Shown piece by piece: positions 12,700-24,698 of a DNA stretch of 64,000 nt (positions are counted from its first letter, which is position 1; each line of letters starts with the position of its first letter). Under the pieces are notes generated by a model. The model was not told where the DNA came from. It was given only the letters and a program-made list of their open reading frames with translations, and searched no databases. The position numbers and the translations under genes were made by a program. The DNA comes from Kappaphycus alvarezii (Eukaryota > Rhodophyta > Florideophyceae > Gigartinales > Solieriaceae), in the NCBI GenBank assembly GCA_002205965.3, contig NADL03000086.1, positions 124,001-188,000 of the forward strand, given 5' to 3'.

Positions 12700-15600
12700 A
12701 AACAAGGGCAGGGTTGCTTGTGCTTGTCGGGAGCCGGTTTGGCGGCAGGGGATGGAGGATGATAGAGAAGTGGTAGTGACAGTTACTGCATTCACAGAAG
12801 AGGTACGATCCTCGCAAGACACGGCGGCTTCTTCCATTTGGGTAGATCCGCAGTGGTTCCAGGAAAAAGGGGGAATGTTGCAGCCAGCACAAGGAGAGGC
12901 ATGTGCTGTTGATGGTCGTGGAATCCAGGTCACAGGGGAAGTTTGTCTATCGTTCCATATGTGGGGAAGGAGCTTTCATGAAAAGGTTCGCGTAATGAGC
13001 ACGCTTCCAGATAAGCTGCTGCTGGGACGTCGTTTTTGGAGGAAACACAAGCTCCTGCTAGACCTGGAAACAGATACGGCATCGATCGTGTATGGTGTAA
13101 AGAGAATCATGGGTCCTCTGGATACTCGAAGTAGCCAGGGATCGGAAGAACTGGAAGTAATCCAGGCAGTAATTGAAGATCATGAGGTTGACGATGCGAT
13201 CGAAGCCATGGACCTTTCCGAGTTTTCCGCGAACCACGATATGCAAATAAAATTGCGTGCTCTGCTATGGGACAGGCGGCAAATATTCAAGGGTCTTGGA
13301 AAGATTTTAGGGATTCAGCACAGGATATCTCTCAAACCGGGTGTGGAACCAATATGCGCTCCTATGCGAAGACGCTCCCCAAAGGAGGAGGAGATAGAGC
13401 GCAATTCCACGCAACGGCTCATAGATCTAGGAGTGTTGGAACCATCTGTATCTCCGTGGGCTACGAATAATGTATTCGTGAAAAGGACTCAGGTATGAGA
13501 GTCACATCTGATTTCCGTCGCCTGAATGACATTACTGTCACAGAATCCTACCCTATGGAGAACATGAGGGAAATTATGGACTGGTTAGGGGGCAAGAAGA
13601 TCTTCTCGGTGTTCGACCTTAAAGATGGTTTCTATCAAGTCCCATTACATCCTGATTCCAAGTCGTTGACTGCAGTCCGCACGGTGTTAGGGTTATACCA
13701 ATACACCCGCCTCCCAATGGGGCTGAAGAACTCCCCAGGAACGTTTCAAAGGGTAGTGAACAACATACTGGGAGATCGGAAGGGGAAGGATGTATTGGCC
13801 TTCCTGGATGATACCAGCATCGGAACCAGCACGGAACAGGAGCATTTAGACTCCTTACGGGCTATCCTGGATACTCTGCTTCGGGCAGGAGTTCGACTTA
13901 AGCTTTCCAAGTGTTCCTTTGGAGTCCAACGTGCCGAAGTTCTGGGCCATGTAGTGGACACGGAAGGGCTGAGACCCTCTGCCAAGCACATAGAGGCGAT
14001 CCGCAAGTTAGTCGAGCCGGAATCCGGGGACGAATTGATGCGGTTCCTTGGACTTGTGAACTTTTTTTGCGGCCTTCGTGGACCATTTCGCTGATAAGGC
14101 TGCTCCACTCTATGAGGTGTTACAGGGCACTGGGTTCTCGAAGAAGCGTCTACACGGCGAAAGGCTGTTAATCCTGGACTGGAACAAGCGATGGGGGGTG
14201 GCTCAGCGAAGGGAATGGAGGGAGTTGAAGCTAGCCCTGAGCGATCCAAAAGTGTTGGTATCCCCGATTCGTGGAGCTCCTAAAAGGATTATGACCGATT
14301 CCAGCGCGTATGGACTAGGCGGAGTGTTGCTTCAGTCGGATGAAAAGGGTCAATGGCGCCCGATTTCGTTTTCCAGCCAGAGTGCTGCGTAAGTCCGAAA
14401 GAAATTATGCACAAACGGAAAAACAATGTCTGGCTGTCGTTTATGCCCTCTAGAAATGACGGCACTACCTTCACGGAGAGTCTTTCACAACAGTGACGTA
14501 CCATCTCTCTCTGAAATGGCTGTTAAACCTGAAGGAGCCTCGGGAGAAGCTGGCTCGGTGGGTAAGCGCTATCCAGGACTTCGACTTTAACATCAAACAT
14601 CGTAATGGACCTGAATTGGTCGTACCGGATACACTTAGCCGCGACGCGGTACCGAAGCCTTTATTCCAACGTTGTTATGCCGAGATGGACTCCAAAAGCC
14701 TGCAGCGAGCTATATAAAAGAAGCCGATGAGGCCCAAAGGGAGACGTTGGCGAGTCTTAGGGAAGGATCTCCAGCAGAAGCACAAGAAGAACGGTACCTA
14801 ACCGATGTTCAGAAGATCAAGGAGGCACAGATTTCCGAGTTTGGAGACCTCCATGCCTACGCCAAATCCATAAGAAAGCTTATCATAGATGAAAAAGGAA
14901 TTTTGCGGTACTCCGGAAGAGATGAGCTGCCTGTGGTTATACGTAAAGGGTTGGTACAGGTTGTTTTGAAGTGGGCACATGGCTCTAAGCTTAATGGGCA
15001 TTACGGCCTACGGCGAACAATGGCCAAGCTGCTTCCTCGTTACTACTGGAACAGCATGTTCAGAGATACAGCTGCCTTTTTGAATACATGCCTCCCCTGT
15101 ACCGTCGCCCAAGAAAGAAAGCCTGCCAGGCAAGTCCCCCTTGGAGCTCATCCATCCAGCTCATCCATCCAAAGCGCAGATTCCAGCAAGTGGCATTCGA
15201 CATTCAGACCATTACGCCACGTACCGGAAGGGGAAATATCAAGGTGTTGGCCATAGTGGACGTTTTCACACGGTACGTCAGAGCCAGGGCCATTCACGAT
15301 GAACGCGCGGAGACCATTGCTCGTGTGCTGGTCTACGATTGGATCTCGATATTCGGTCCAATGGAGACGCTTCTTTCGGATGGAGGCGCAAATTTGACCG
15401 GTACTATAGTCCGTAAGCTGGCAGGTATGCTCGGCATCTCGAGGCTTCAGACCTATCCCTTCCACCCGCAGGCCAATGGAACGGTGGAGAGATGGAACCG
15501 AACCCTCGTCCAGGACCTCGCATGTTTCGTGTCAACGGGAGAGAGTGACTGGAACGAGCATGTTGCTTTAGCTTGCTTCTGGTATAACACAGGATGTTGT

Positions 15601-15850
15601 GTAGCTACAGGAATGACGCCTTTCAAAGCAATGTTCGGCGTTGAGGCCTTCCAGGCATGGGGTGAAGGGGATGCCGCGTGCTTCAGCGAAGAACCGGAGG
15701 ACCTCTCGACTCGTTTGGAGCTCCTTCATCGTCAGTTATACCACAGGGGACGACAATCAAGGTGCAGAGCGAAACAGGACTACGATACGAAGGTCAACCC
15801 TGTTGAATTCAAGGAAGGGGACCGCGTCCTCCTGTGGCCAATGTAGCTGA
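12700..15850 (+). pseudogene. pol part of the gypsy element
   Basis: Polyprotein region of the fossil LTR element. It has a protease-like segment, a Ty3/gypsy reverse transcriptase (blocks FDLKDGFYQVPLHP, LPMGLKNSPGTFQR and FLDD), RNase H (TDSSAYGLGGVLLQ) and integrase (a His/Cys head, then LSDGGANLTG and HPQANGTVERWNR). The order supports Ty3/gypsy rather than copia. It is broken in a few places and is described only as a fossil. Confidence 0.8.
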
Positions 15851-16513
15851 GTAAAGGCGAGGGGAACAAGGTCATTAAGCCCTGGATTGGACCCTACAAG
15901 GTGGTGATCAAGCTCGGTCGAGGTGCGGCGTTTACATAAGGGGAGGCAGTCTGGGAGGAAAAGAGGAGTAGGCAGGCCGAGCACAGGGAGGAATGATGGA
16001 TCAAATGGAGCGCGCCTTTTAGCAGCGACACAGGCTGTAGAGAGGATGGTGGCGGTGTTGCGCCTCGTGGAGAAGGTGGAAGAGGAGGTCGAGGCAATGG
16101 GAAATACGGTGGAGGGGGAGGTTGGAGCGCGGGACAAGGAACTACGAGTGGCGGCGATAATCGTGTTGCATGGAGTCCGCGGGACCGTGGGAGAGACGCA
16201 AGGGTTGGAAGGGGAGTTGGCCGATCGCTGGGACCGGGCTTGGCAAGAGCTGCGTTCGCGGGAGGAGAAAGAAGTGGTCTTTGTGAAAGAGGTGCGCCGC
16301 CGGCAGCAAGGATGGTTGGCAAGCAAGGTAGGGGTCGATGAGTTGCAGTACCGAAGGGAGGCCGGGCACACGGGTGCAAAGGGGAAGGGGAAACCGAGTG
16401 GAATGGAGGATGCGGAGGCGGGGGCTACATTTCGATGTGTTCGTTTTTTTTGTCGTTACTATTGTTGTATTTTTTTGAATTTTAATTTTCGCGAGGTGTG
16501 CACAAGGTACGAA
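15851..16513 (+). other. Region between integrase and 3' LTR
   Basis: This belongs to the LTR element. It contains an open stretch of about 190 codons rich in Glu, Arg and Val, with an amphipathic and possibly coiled-coil look, and no domain that I recognise. It may be the tail of the polyprotein, an accessory region or chance. The last 80 bp before the LTR are T-rich. Confidence 0.35.
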
Positions 16514-16739
16514 TGTTAGGATTCAATTAGTACGTGGCGCGTACACGTGTATTGTCAGCAAAGTGCATTAACACGTACAGTAGAATTCTGTCAGCAACGT
16601 ACCTAGTTTGCATTTAGAGCGCCGCAAAGGTCTATATAAAGTGCCCCTGACCTGGTCCCCAAGACCAGAGAAGGCATCAGTGGTTGGAAGTACAACAGTC
16701 CTGGTCCGTGCTTTGCAGCTTCAACCTGAAGTTGTAACA
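16514..16739 (+). repeat. 3' LTR of the gypsy element
   Basis: 226 bp, the partner of the LTR at 11026-11251, with one difference seen (AGTGGTTGG here, AGTGATTGG there). GTAC follows directly at 16740-16743. Confidence 0.9.
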
Positions 16740-16869
16740 GTACTGTACACCAAGCAGTCTCTGCTTACAGCAGAGAGTACTGTAAAAGGCTACTTGGATG
16801 ATCAAGGGCCATAGCAGTGCGATGGTACAGTACGCTGTATAGTACAGTACGCTGTATAGTACAGCGCGC
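16740..16869. repeat. TACAGTAC-rich segment with 17-bp tandem repeat
   Basis: Directly after the LTR element, the 17-bp unit GTACAGTACGCTGTATA occurs twice in tandem (16825-16841 and 16842-16858), followed by a partial third. The rest is rich in TACTGTA/TACAGTA. Similar runs occur near 8.92, 11.02 and 34.95-35.03 kb. Confidence 0.75.
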
Positions 16870-19760
16870 CGAGTACTACCTCGTGAGCCCCTATTGCCGC
16901 CCTTTTAATGTTACAAGCCCTGCGATCCCATCAAGCACCATCTCCACCCCTGCGGACATTCCACGTGCAATCACCGCAGTGCGACACTCGTGCAAACACC
17001 TGCACTACTTCCTCACGATAGTGATGCCACGAGCGCATGGTCGTGGTTGCGATGTTGGGGCGGTAACCTGGGGAAGGTCAGAAATATCCGCGGGGGGAGA
17101 TCTGTCCCCGGGAGGAGTAGTGGCGCCTTGAGTTCACAGTCGCGCCCAGCGGCGCGCGTGACGTGCGCTACTGCGTCTTTTCCGACAGAGTTGTGCCGGT
17201 GGAGACGACCGAAGCGGGTGGGACAGAGGCTTGCAGCATGGTCGCCAGTGGTGTGCCTAGGCCTATGACAGTTCAGGCAGAGGACGGGCGGGCGGTTTGG
17301 GTACACAGGTAGGTCGAGTTGTATTTGGAGCATTACGGACCATGGCCTGTCGGGGACCTGGGAGGGGGGAGGAGGGATGGGCATTGAGGAGGGCGGCTGC
17401 GGGGCAGCGGCGGAAGGCATGGCCCTGAGTGTGTACCCTTGTCGCTGTTTTGGAAGGGGTACACAGTTGGCCTCTCAGTCCGCGTCACGTCAATGGAAAC
17501 AGGGCGTCTTGCTGCAACCTTGTTTGCTTGGATCGGATGTGTTGGGGGGGTGCTGCTGCGACAATGGTTTCAAGGCTTCCTACGACGGCAGGATAGGGGT
17601 AGCAGGGGATACGGCCGACGAAGGCATGAACGAGCTGGCGAGCTAGATCTCGGAGGGAACTACGGTCTCCAAGCAGACCGCACAGAAAGTGCAGGAGGTT
17701 CGCAGTCCGTGGGGAGGAGTATCGGGCGGTCCGTTCGAGAGCAGGGGCAGCCTCGATGATGCTGGCAGTGGCGATGCCATGGAAGAGGGGGCCGATTTCG
17801 GACAAATCATGTCCACCGAGTCGGATGGCGACGTAGGCTTGGGTTCAGGCTTGGCCAGAGAGCGAAAGGCCATTGATTTACTCGTAGAACTCCCGTTGCA
17901 GACAGTCAAAAACGCTCGCAGAACCCGAAGCTTGGTGGGTGTCCGAGAGGCGGAACGCTTGTAGCATCAGGAACGCGGAAGCACAGATGTGATGCATACG
18001 AAAGCGGCTTGTGTGTCTCGGGCGAGGTGGAGCTTCTCGAGGGTCCAACGGCAGGACGATATCTTCGCGAGAAGGAACTCGTACGTGGACTCGCAGCTGC
18101 TAATTTGGGGCACGAGGGAGCTGGAAGCCATGAGGGGAGGAATGCTGCATTTGAAAGTCTGAGAAACCCCTCGCGGCGTGCTCTGGGGGTAGTGTGGGGC
18201 CAATAGATGCGCATCTTGCGCATATTGAGGTAGAGCATAGGGGAGGGCCGTGTTGCAGGAGTGTCGTAAGGGCTCGGTGGAGGGCGGGGAGTGTGCCTTC
18301 GATTGCGCCATTGCCTGTGTACTATTGATTGAGAATGAAGTCCAGGTCTTCCACAAGCTGAACTAAATTGGGTGGATAATGAGAGAGAACATATGCATTC
18401 TGGTCGGGTCACCTTGTTGGGTGCCCTGCTTGCTCAAGATCATGGAACGCTCATGGTTTGGAACGAGGAGCGGAGATTGCGAACGGACACAGACTGTATT
18501 GATGACCCACACGAGCGTAGGTGTGCAGGTAGGCGAGAATTTGAGCAGTGACTCCCTGTCCATGCGGCTGAAAGCGTTAGAGGCATCAATGGGGACAGTG
18601 GCGGTCTAGGGGCGTGCGAGAGGCAAAGGTTGAGAGGCCGTGCATCGTCCGCAACGGCATCCATCCCGGCCTTAATCCCATTTGTCGTCTGGTGGGGAAC
18701 GTCTACTATGCCGTCAATGAGGTGAGGCGAGAGTTTTCGTAACAGCGCGGCCGAGAACAGTCCCTATTGTTATGGGGCGGATCTTTCCGGGGTTTGTCTT
18801 TCTGGGGAGGAATATAGCGGCAGCGCGTAGGGGTAGGACTTCGTCGAGGAGATCGTCGGGCGATGCGATTTACGAGTTGGGTGCACACTTGCGTCGGGAA
18901 TGATCTTGGTTTTGACCATGATTTGAAACCAGCGGGAGGCTAATAGGTTTGGCCCGGCAGCAGTATCACGAGAGATTCGTCGCTCAGACAAGGCGGAGAG
19001 GGCGGGAGGCAGGACTCAGGGAGCGGGACGATAGGATAGGAAGGGGGGGCGCAGGGCCTAGATGGTACTCGTGACGTCCACCATGACGGACTGGGGACCG
19101 GCTGCAGCATGGTAGTAGGTCGGGGCAGGAAGGTCCTCGGCAGCGGTAGGGAGCGGATGCAGGTGTTGAGGATAGCTTTGCTCCCGATGAGGAGAATCTT
19201 GCGGGCTCCAGCAGCTGTATAGGAGGAAATCGTGGCAGCCACTTCAGGGAGCGGCGTTGAGCTGACCTGCAGGGCACGGAGGTCTGGGCGGGTGACGTTT
19301 AGGGCGGCGGTGAGGGCGCGGTGGTCGACTTCTTGGACATAGATCACCGCCCAGCGACCAACGCTGGGGATGAGAATGTGTGGCGGGAGGGGCCAACAGG
19401 CTAGGGAGGCGCCCATGAGAAGGAGGCTTTGGACCGTCTCGCGCGAGTCGAATGCCTTCGTGCGGTCGCAGGATCGGGCGAGTGCGACGGTGGAGAAGAA
19501 AAGCGGAGGGGGGGCTAGCTGTGGAGTAAGGGGGTTTAGGTCGATCCCGTCGAGGATGGTGGGGAAGAGAGCGGGAAAGACAGTAGCGCGCTGTGAGCCT
19601 CCATCGAAGGGTACTGGTTTCGGAAGTAATGGGAGGGGAGGGGAGACAGGCGGGGCCGCGGGACGGAAGCAGAATGCCGGTGGAGTCCCAAACGGCGCCG
19701 AGGCAGCGACTGAGGCGTACGCCCGGGCAGGGCAAACGGGCAAGGCGATGGGTGGAGTTA
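16870..19760 (-). mobile_element. RLE-type LINE, copy A (decayed)
   Basis: A minus-strand non-LTR retrotransposon with a restriction-like endonuclease, recognised by comparison with the better copy at 35167-38990. Reading 5' to 3' (high to low coordinates): an open N-terminal region 19743-18940 (PARAYASVAAS at its start); the block RDTAAGPNLLASRWFQ near 18.96 kb; SNAFSRMDRES and KQGTQQGDP of the reverse transcriptase near 18.4-18.6 kb; a degenerate active site (YTGNG where the good copy has YADDG) near 18.3 kb; a thumb segment with IATASIIEAAPALERTA near 17.75 kb; and the endonuclease zinc knuckle CLNCHRPRHTTGDHAASLC near 17.28 kb, then HRHNS and LLPGTDL. Many frame changes and the lost active site make it dead. 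The 3' end is truncated near the TACAGTAC repeat. The N-terminal part matches the good copy only weakly, so it may belong to a different subfamily. Confidence 0.75.
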
Positions 19761-21366
19761 GTTTTGCGGGTGTGAGAGTGGCATCTTTATCACCCCGAAG
19801 GAAGGACTCGGCCGCGGTGTGTCGAAACGCGAGGCCGCAGATCTAGCGCCGGTTAACATGAGGAGCGTGAACATTGGGAGTAGGTAAATCCTTCCAGAGA
19901 GCATCCGCCCAGAGCACCGTTGCCTTTGAACCTTGCTGCACCTTAATTAAATGGTATTGAGGTCGACGGATGTGGCAGCAAGGGTGGCGGGGTCAAAGGG
20001 GTTAAGGTTAGTGTGGAGGCGGTTGCTACCGAATTGGCGCACGAAATCGCGCAAGGAGCGTCCGGCGTTGAGCTAGAAGGAAAGACCGATTGCTGCGAAA
20101 ACATTTGCCAAGAGGAGCGGAAGATCGAGTGGTAGTGTACGTTGTCGTCCGCTGGCGTGCGGGGGCAGCATTGAGGATGCTAGCGGCAACAGCGGCAGTG
20201 AGGAATGGAGCCGCCAACGGGAAACCATAGCCGCCGAGGAGAAGGGAAGCAAGCTTGATCCCATGCCGCGTGCGGGAGGACGACAATGTGGAGGGACACG
20301 TACGTGGAGCGCTGTACAGAGTCGAATACGGCCGCGGGTGTGGCAAAGTGTGCAGGATCCGCAAGCTTGAAAACGTGAGTGACCCGGCCCGCTGAAGCAC
20401 AGAGGCGTTTGGAAACGGGATCGTGGATCCAGGACCTAGTCGCGGGGACGTAGGGTGCGGCGGCACCCCCTCAATTTTCCTCCGCAGAAAAGCTTGGGTG
20501 GACGCGGAGTTGCCTACCGCGTCGTAGAGGTAGGAGCCGTCGCGGGCTGCTCTCGGGTAGCAGGAACTTTGCGTGGAATGCCGCCTGATCCGAGGACGAT
20601 GTGTATGGCTAAAAGAAACGTGTCTTCGTCGCTCTGAGGAAAAGCCGACACCGGGTTGAAAAGAGTGAGTGACCGGAGGACTCGCTGATGCCATCGTGAG
20701 CGTTTCGTGATGGTGCCAACGTTCACATACTTTTTGATTAAAAAAATGCCCCCCCTACGTGCGATCCGCTGAAGGAGCGGCTGGATCGTTTGTAAGAAAA
20801 GCAACATTCTCGTCACCCTACTGCGTGCCCGGGGCGCTAACAAGTGTGGTGCGGTCGCGGTTCGGGATGAGTACTGGTGGGTGCTGCGGCCATGGAGCAT
20901 GCTCACGAACCAGGTGGGTGTAGGGGCATTCGTCGTTACTAGCGTCAGCGTCGACTGCCGGTCAACAAGATTGAAAGCGTTATGGGCATCGATGAGGACT
21001 GCGGCGAGGGGAGGCCTGGAGTAGACCCATCGGAGCATGGCTTCAGTATAGTGGACAACGGAGTCGATGCTGGCCTTGATCCCGTTAGCCGTTTGGAAGC
21101 GGGTCAAGAAATCATGGAAAGCGTCAATGGCAGAGGGAGGCGAGGTCTGGTCATTCGATGCCGGTGAACGGAGTCTACCGCTATTGGCCGTACCTTACCT
21201 ACCTTTGGCTGATAGGTAGCAAGTTGGGACAGGGAGAAAGGGGAGGATCTCATCTGGAAGCTACCAAGTCGGCAATGGGCGAGACGAGTTTCGTCAGAAC
21301 GCTAATGCCGGTGGCACTGCTGTCGGGGCTAGTGGTGTGGTGAACATTTACTCAAACTCCTGACTA
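19761..21366 (-). mobile_element. RLE-type LINE, copy B, 3' portion
   Basis: The downstream half of a minus-strand RLE LINE whose upstream half is at 24699-25650; the AP-endonuclease LINE at 21367-24698 sits between the two. Visible parts: SPDSSATGISVLTKLV near 21.3 kb, TRFQTANGIKASIDSVV and VLIDAHNAFNLVDRQS of the reverse transcriptase near 21.0-21.1 kb, and AVAASILNAAPARQRTTTY near 20.15 kb. Faint remains of the linker to the endonuclease run down to 19.76 kb, where copy A starts. It lacks the endonuclease domain and has several stops and frame changes. The reverse transcriptase between the two conserved parts is largely scrambled. Confidence 0.7.
21361..21366. repeat. Target duplication (left) of the APE LINE
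   Basis: TGACTA lies here, and again at 24699-24704 on the other side of the AP-endonuclease LINE. The two RLE-LINE halves outside these sites match neighbouring parts of one open reading frame, which supports reading them as the target site duplication of the insertion. Confidence 0.6.
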
Positions 21367-24300
21367 ATAAAAGCCGCCTCTGGTGGGCTATGTTGTCAGG
21401 GTAATCTTGCAAGAGAAATACTGTAATGCATGCGGAGGATCTTGTTCGGTTGGACTTTGGATTGTATCATAGCCGCCGTTTGGGGCTAGCGACAGGAGAG
21501 AGATGCAATGAAACGGCCGCTAGCGATGAGTATATAGTACAATGATGGCGTCTCGTAGTCGTTTGAGTTGGTTGTCGGTGATGGCGTTGTTCCGGAGGAG
21601 TTCCGTGGTCCTAGTAGCAATTCTGTGGGGCGTTGTCGTAGGGACTGGATGATGTGGGAACCAGTGTAGGAACCATCGTAAGGCGAGGCGACGTGGGTGC
21701 CCCTTGAGGATGGGGGAGGTGAGGAAGGATGGAAATGTTCCGATTTGTGTTACGGCGGGTGCGTGGCGGGGTGAGAAGCGACGTTGGCGGCGGGTTGGGG
21801 GGTTGTTACGGATATTCCAAACGGTGGTGTAGAGGTGGGATGGGTGCGTGTGGGATGCGGAGGTGAGGGTTTTGTGGAGAACCGAGTTGGTTCCAGAGGT
21901 TCTGATATTTTGTATGGTGCGGGCCGCCGTTGACTTCTGGTTGCCTCTGCCCGTTTTGGTGGTGGCTTGAAGAGTGGAGAGGAAGTTGGAGGCTTGTGTT
22001 TGAGAAGGCTGGTGAGGTCCGGGATTTGGAGGATGGCTCGTAGCCGGGATAGGTGGGTGGTGTTGAATGTGCCTCTTGTGCGGAGGTAGGATGCGAAGAG
22101 CTGCCGCTGGATGGAGAGGTCGATGCGATGGAGGTCGTCGAGGTCGCGCAGCAGGATTGCGCCGTAGAGGTACGTGCTGCGTATGAAGGTGTGGAGGAGG
22201 TGGCCAGGACGGGCAGGGGTCATGTCAGTAGTGAGGGGTGTTGCCCTGTTACAACAGGGACCGGGTGCCTTGTAGGGTGCGTTGTGCCCTGCTGATGGTC
22301 GCTTGAGGGGGTATTCCGTGGGGGAGATTGTCATCCCTAGGTATGCGGCCTTGTCTGAGAGAGGGATCGCCGTGGAATGGATTGTGAGTGGTAGCGCTGG
22401 GTGGGCCGGGTGCTGGGAGATTACTATGCACTTGTTGGGTGCCCAGTTCATATGTCTGGCCGATGCCCACCGTTGACATTCGTCGAGGAGAGTCTGGAGG
22501 AGGGAAGGGTCGTGGGAGTGGAGGAGGACGTCGTCTGCGAATAGTTTGCATGGAGGAGGGAGGGAGAGGGAGGTCGTGATGGCAGTCAGGGCGTGGGGAA
22601 GGCCGTTAATAAAGACATTGAAGAGGAGTGGGGAGAGCGGGGAACCTTGGGTGAGACCGAGGCGGATTTCCGTTGTCGTAGAGGTACAGTCGTCTCTTGT
22701 CCGGACCGTGAGGGGCAGGAGGCATGCTGTTATCATGGCTGTTTCTGTGTGGGGGAGCATGCGTCCGCAGTCGTGTAAGAGCAGTTGACGGTTGACCCTG
22801 TCGTAGGCTTTGAACATGTCCAGGGCAGCGAGCCAGCGATCCCCTTGTCTTGTGGCTGCTTCCGTGGCTATGAGAGCGTGGAGGGGGGCTATTCTTCTTT
22901 GGAAGCCAAATTGCATGGGGGGGGGTCTGTGCGGTCGGCTAGGAAAGAGGCGAGACCTCCTTCGATGGCTTTCCGGCAGTGCGATAAGAGGCAAAGTGGG
23001 CGGTAATTCGCTGGAGTTTGTTGGTCCCCGCGTTTGTGGACCGGGATCAGGGTGCCTGTTGCCCAGTTTGGGGGTAGTGGAGTGTTCGGCCTATTGTCGT
23101 CCACCAGGTGTACAGCAGAGTGGCGAAGAGAACGGGCTCTGTCTTCATCATCTCAATGTGTATGCCATCATTTCCTACTGCTTTACCCCGTGGCGCGGTG
23201 CAGATGTAGTTGAGGATATGTTGTTCGAGCGCCGGTGGGGGGGTGAAGCTCTGTACTTGAATCGGGGGTTGTTCCTGATTATGGGCGGTGCCCATGTAGA
23301 TAGTGAAGTCCCGTGGGGAGAGCTGGCGTCCGTTGCGGTTTTGGTCCAGTTTCCTCCTGGCGGTCTGCCGTCGATCAGTTGCTACTGCCCTGGTATATTT
23401 TCGTTGGGGGTCTGTGAGGCGGAGCAGGGTTCGCTTTTGGAACCATCGTTTCTCTCTTCGGACTTGTTGCCGGACGACGGCCTGGAGTCTTTTGAACTCG
23501 AGGTAATCCGCATATATTCCAGTACGTTTTGCTTTCTTATATGCCTTGTTGCGTTTGGCCGCTAGCGCATCCAATGAGTGAGTCCAGAAGGGTTTGAATC
23601 GGCGCGGTCGGCGGTTTGCGATCTGTTGCCATGGTTCGGTGATGGCTCGTGTGACACGATCGTATATGGCAGGGGCGGTCATCGCAGTGCAGTTGGAGAG
23701 CGCGTCTATAAGTGGTGGCAGGGAGCGTTTGTAGGTTTCCGCTGCTTGCTGCTGGTTCGACGGGGTGGTGAGCATTGATTTCGTTATCCTTCTGGGGGTC
23801 GTCTTTGAGTTGGGCAGGAGGCTGCGGGTGGTCGTCGCTATTACGGGGTGGTGAGCTGAGCAGCTAGTCCAGCTGTCTGTGCGGGGAGTGCAGTGTAGGT
23901 GGTCGGAGGAAATAAAGATATCAGGATTGCTTGAGCCTTGTGCCCCCTGTGGGTGGAATGAGGGTTGGGTAGACGCGAATATGGTGAATCGTGTGTCCTG
24001 GACTGATCTCACAAGTGAGCGTCCCCTTGGGTTGGCTGTTGTGTCCCAGAGGGGGGATCGAGCGTTCAGATCTCCTGCTAGGATTGCATGCGGTGGGAAA
24101 TGGCGGATGAAGTTATTGAGTAATGTCACGAACGATTGTGCTGGGAAATTTGGGCTGACGTAGGCTCCAGAGACATGGGTGGATGGGTTCAGTTTGATTG
24201 TGAGGATTTGGAGGATGGAATTGGTAGGTGGATGGTGGGTGTTGCAGACATGATGAGTGATAGCCCGGAGCCCAGGTCTTACTGCGATTGCAACGCCGCT

Positions 24301-24698
24301 GCGGGGGGGGGCCGTTTATGGTGGTGCGGCGTGGGGGGATCTGTGAAACGGTTGCTTGAGGCCAGACTCGGCACAAGAGCGGCGCTGCGTCGGTTCGTGT
24401 CTCCGTGACGATTAGGATATCTGGGTTTGTGGTGATGAGGAGGGTGTGGATTGATGGTAGGGAGGTTGCGAGGCCACACGTATTCCATTGAGCTACCCTA
24501 ATTTGTCATCTCGGGGGCCCATGAATTCATTGGGGGGGGGGCGTCTGGGTTGGGGGGCATGGCGGTGTCGGTATCGGCAGTTTGTGGGGGTTTTTGGTGC
24601 CTCTTTTTGTGCGGGGGTGGTTGGTCCGGGGCTCGTGTAATGGGGTGTTGGGCGGGGTTGTTTGACAGGGCGTGGTCGTTGTGTGTGTGTGTTGGCCG
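21367..24698 (-). mobile_element. APE-type LINE (I/Jockey/Tad-like), nearly full ORF2
   Basis: A minus-strand non-LTR retrotransposon with an apurinic-endonuclease domain. Near 24.47 kb the protein starts VAQWNTCGLATSLPSIH and continues NPDILIVTETRT, the classic first two endonuclease blocks. GDLNARSPLWD (near 24.07 kb), SSNPDIFISSDHL and SAHHPVIATT follow. The reverse transcriptase comes next, with AVGNDGIHIEM near 23.2 kb, LDMFKAYDRVNR near 22.8 kb, LTQGSPLSPLLFN near 22.65 kb and an intact FADD site near 22.55 kb. The C-terminal region ends at about 21.53 kb (NAITDNQLKRLRDAIIV), then an untranslated tail of about 160 bp. No separate ORF1 is evident, so the copy is probably 5'-truncated. 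Only a few frame changes break the protein, so it is fairly young. It inserted into RLE LINE copy B (TGACTA on both sides). Confidence 0.85.

Larger units (their letters stand above)
11026..16739 (+). mobile_element. Ty3/gypsy LTR retrotransposon (recent fossil)
   Basis: A complete-length LTR element of 5714 bp. Two 226-bp LTRs begin TGTTAGG and end TAACA. I see a single difference between them, which means a young insertion. GTAC lies immediately outside both ends, consistent with a 4-bp target duplication. Parts in order: gag with a CCHC zinc knuckle (about 11.55-12.65 kb), a protease-like region, reverse transcriptase (about 13.4-14.1 kb), RNase H (about 14.2-14.7 kb) and integrase with a zinc-binding head and DDE core (about 14.8-15.85 kb). 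The gene order RT-RNase H-integrase is that of Ty3/gypsy. Between integrase and the 3' LTR is a further region of unknown function. Its coding part is broken at a handful of places (roughly three to five). Confidence 0.9.

Noticed and set aside
18940-19743. Considered as a separate LINE ORF1 with an RNA-binding fold
   Set aside because: The end of this region reads on into a linker that matches the corresponding part of copy E (TI-ALRPP against TIQRLRDL, then the RDTAAGP block), so it is better taken as the N-terminal part of RLE copy A.
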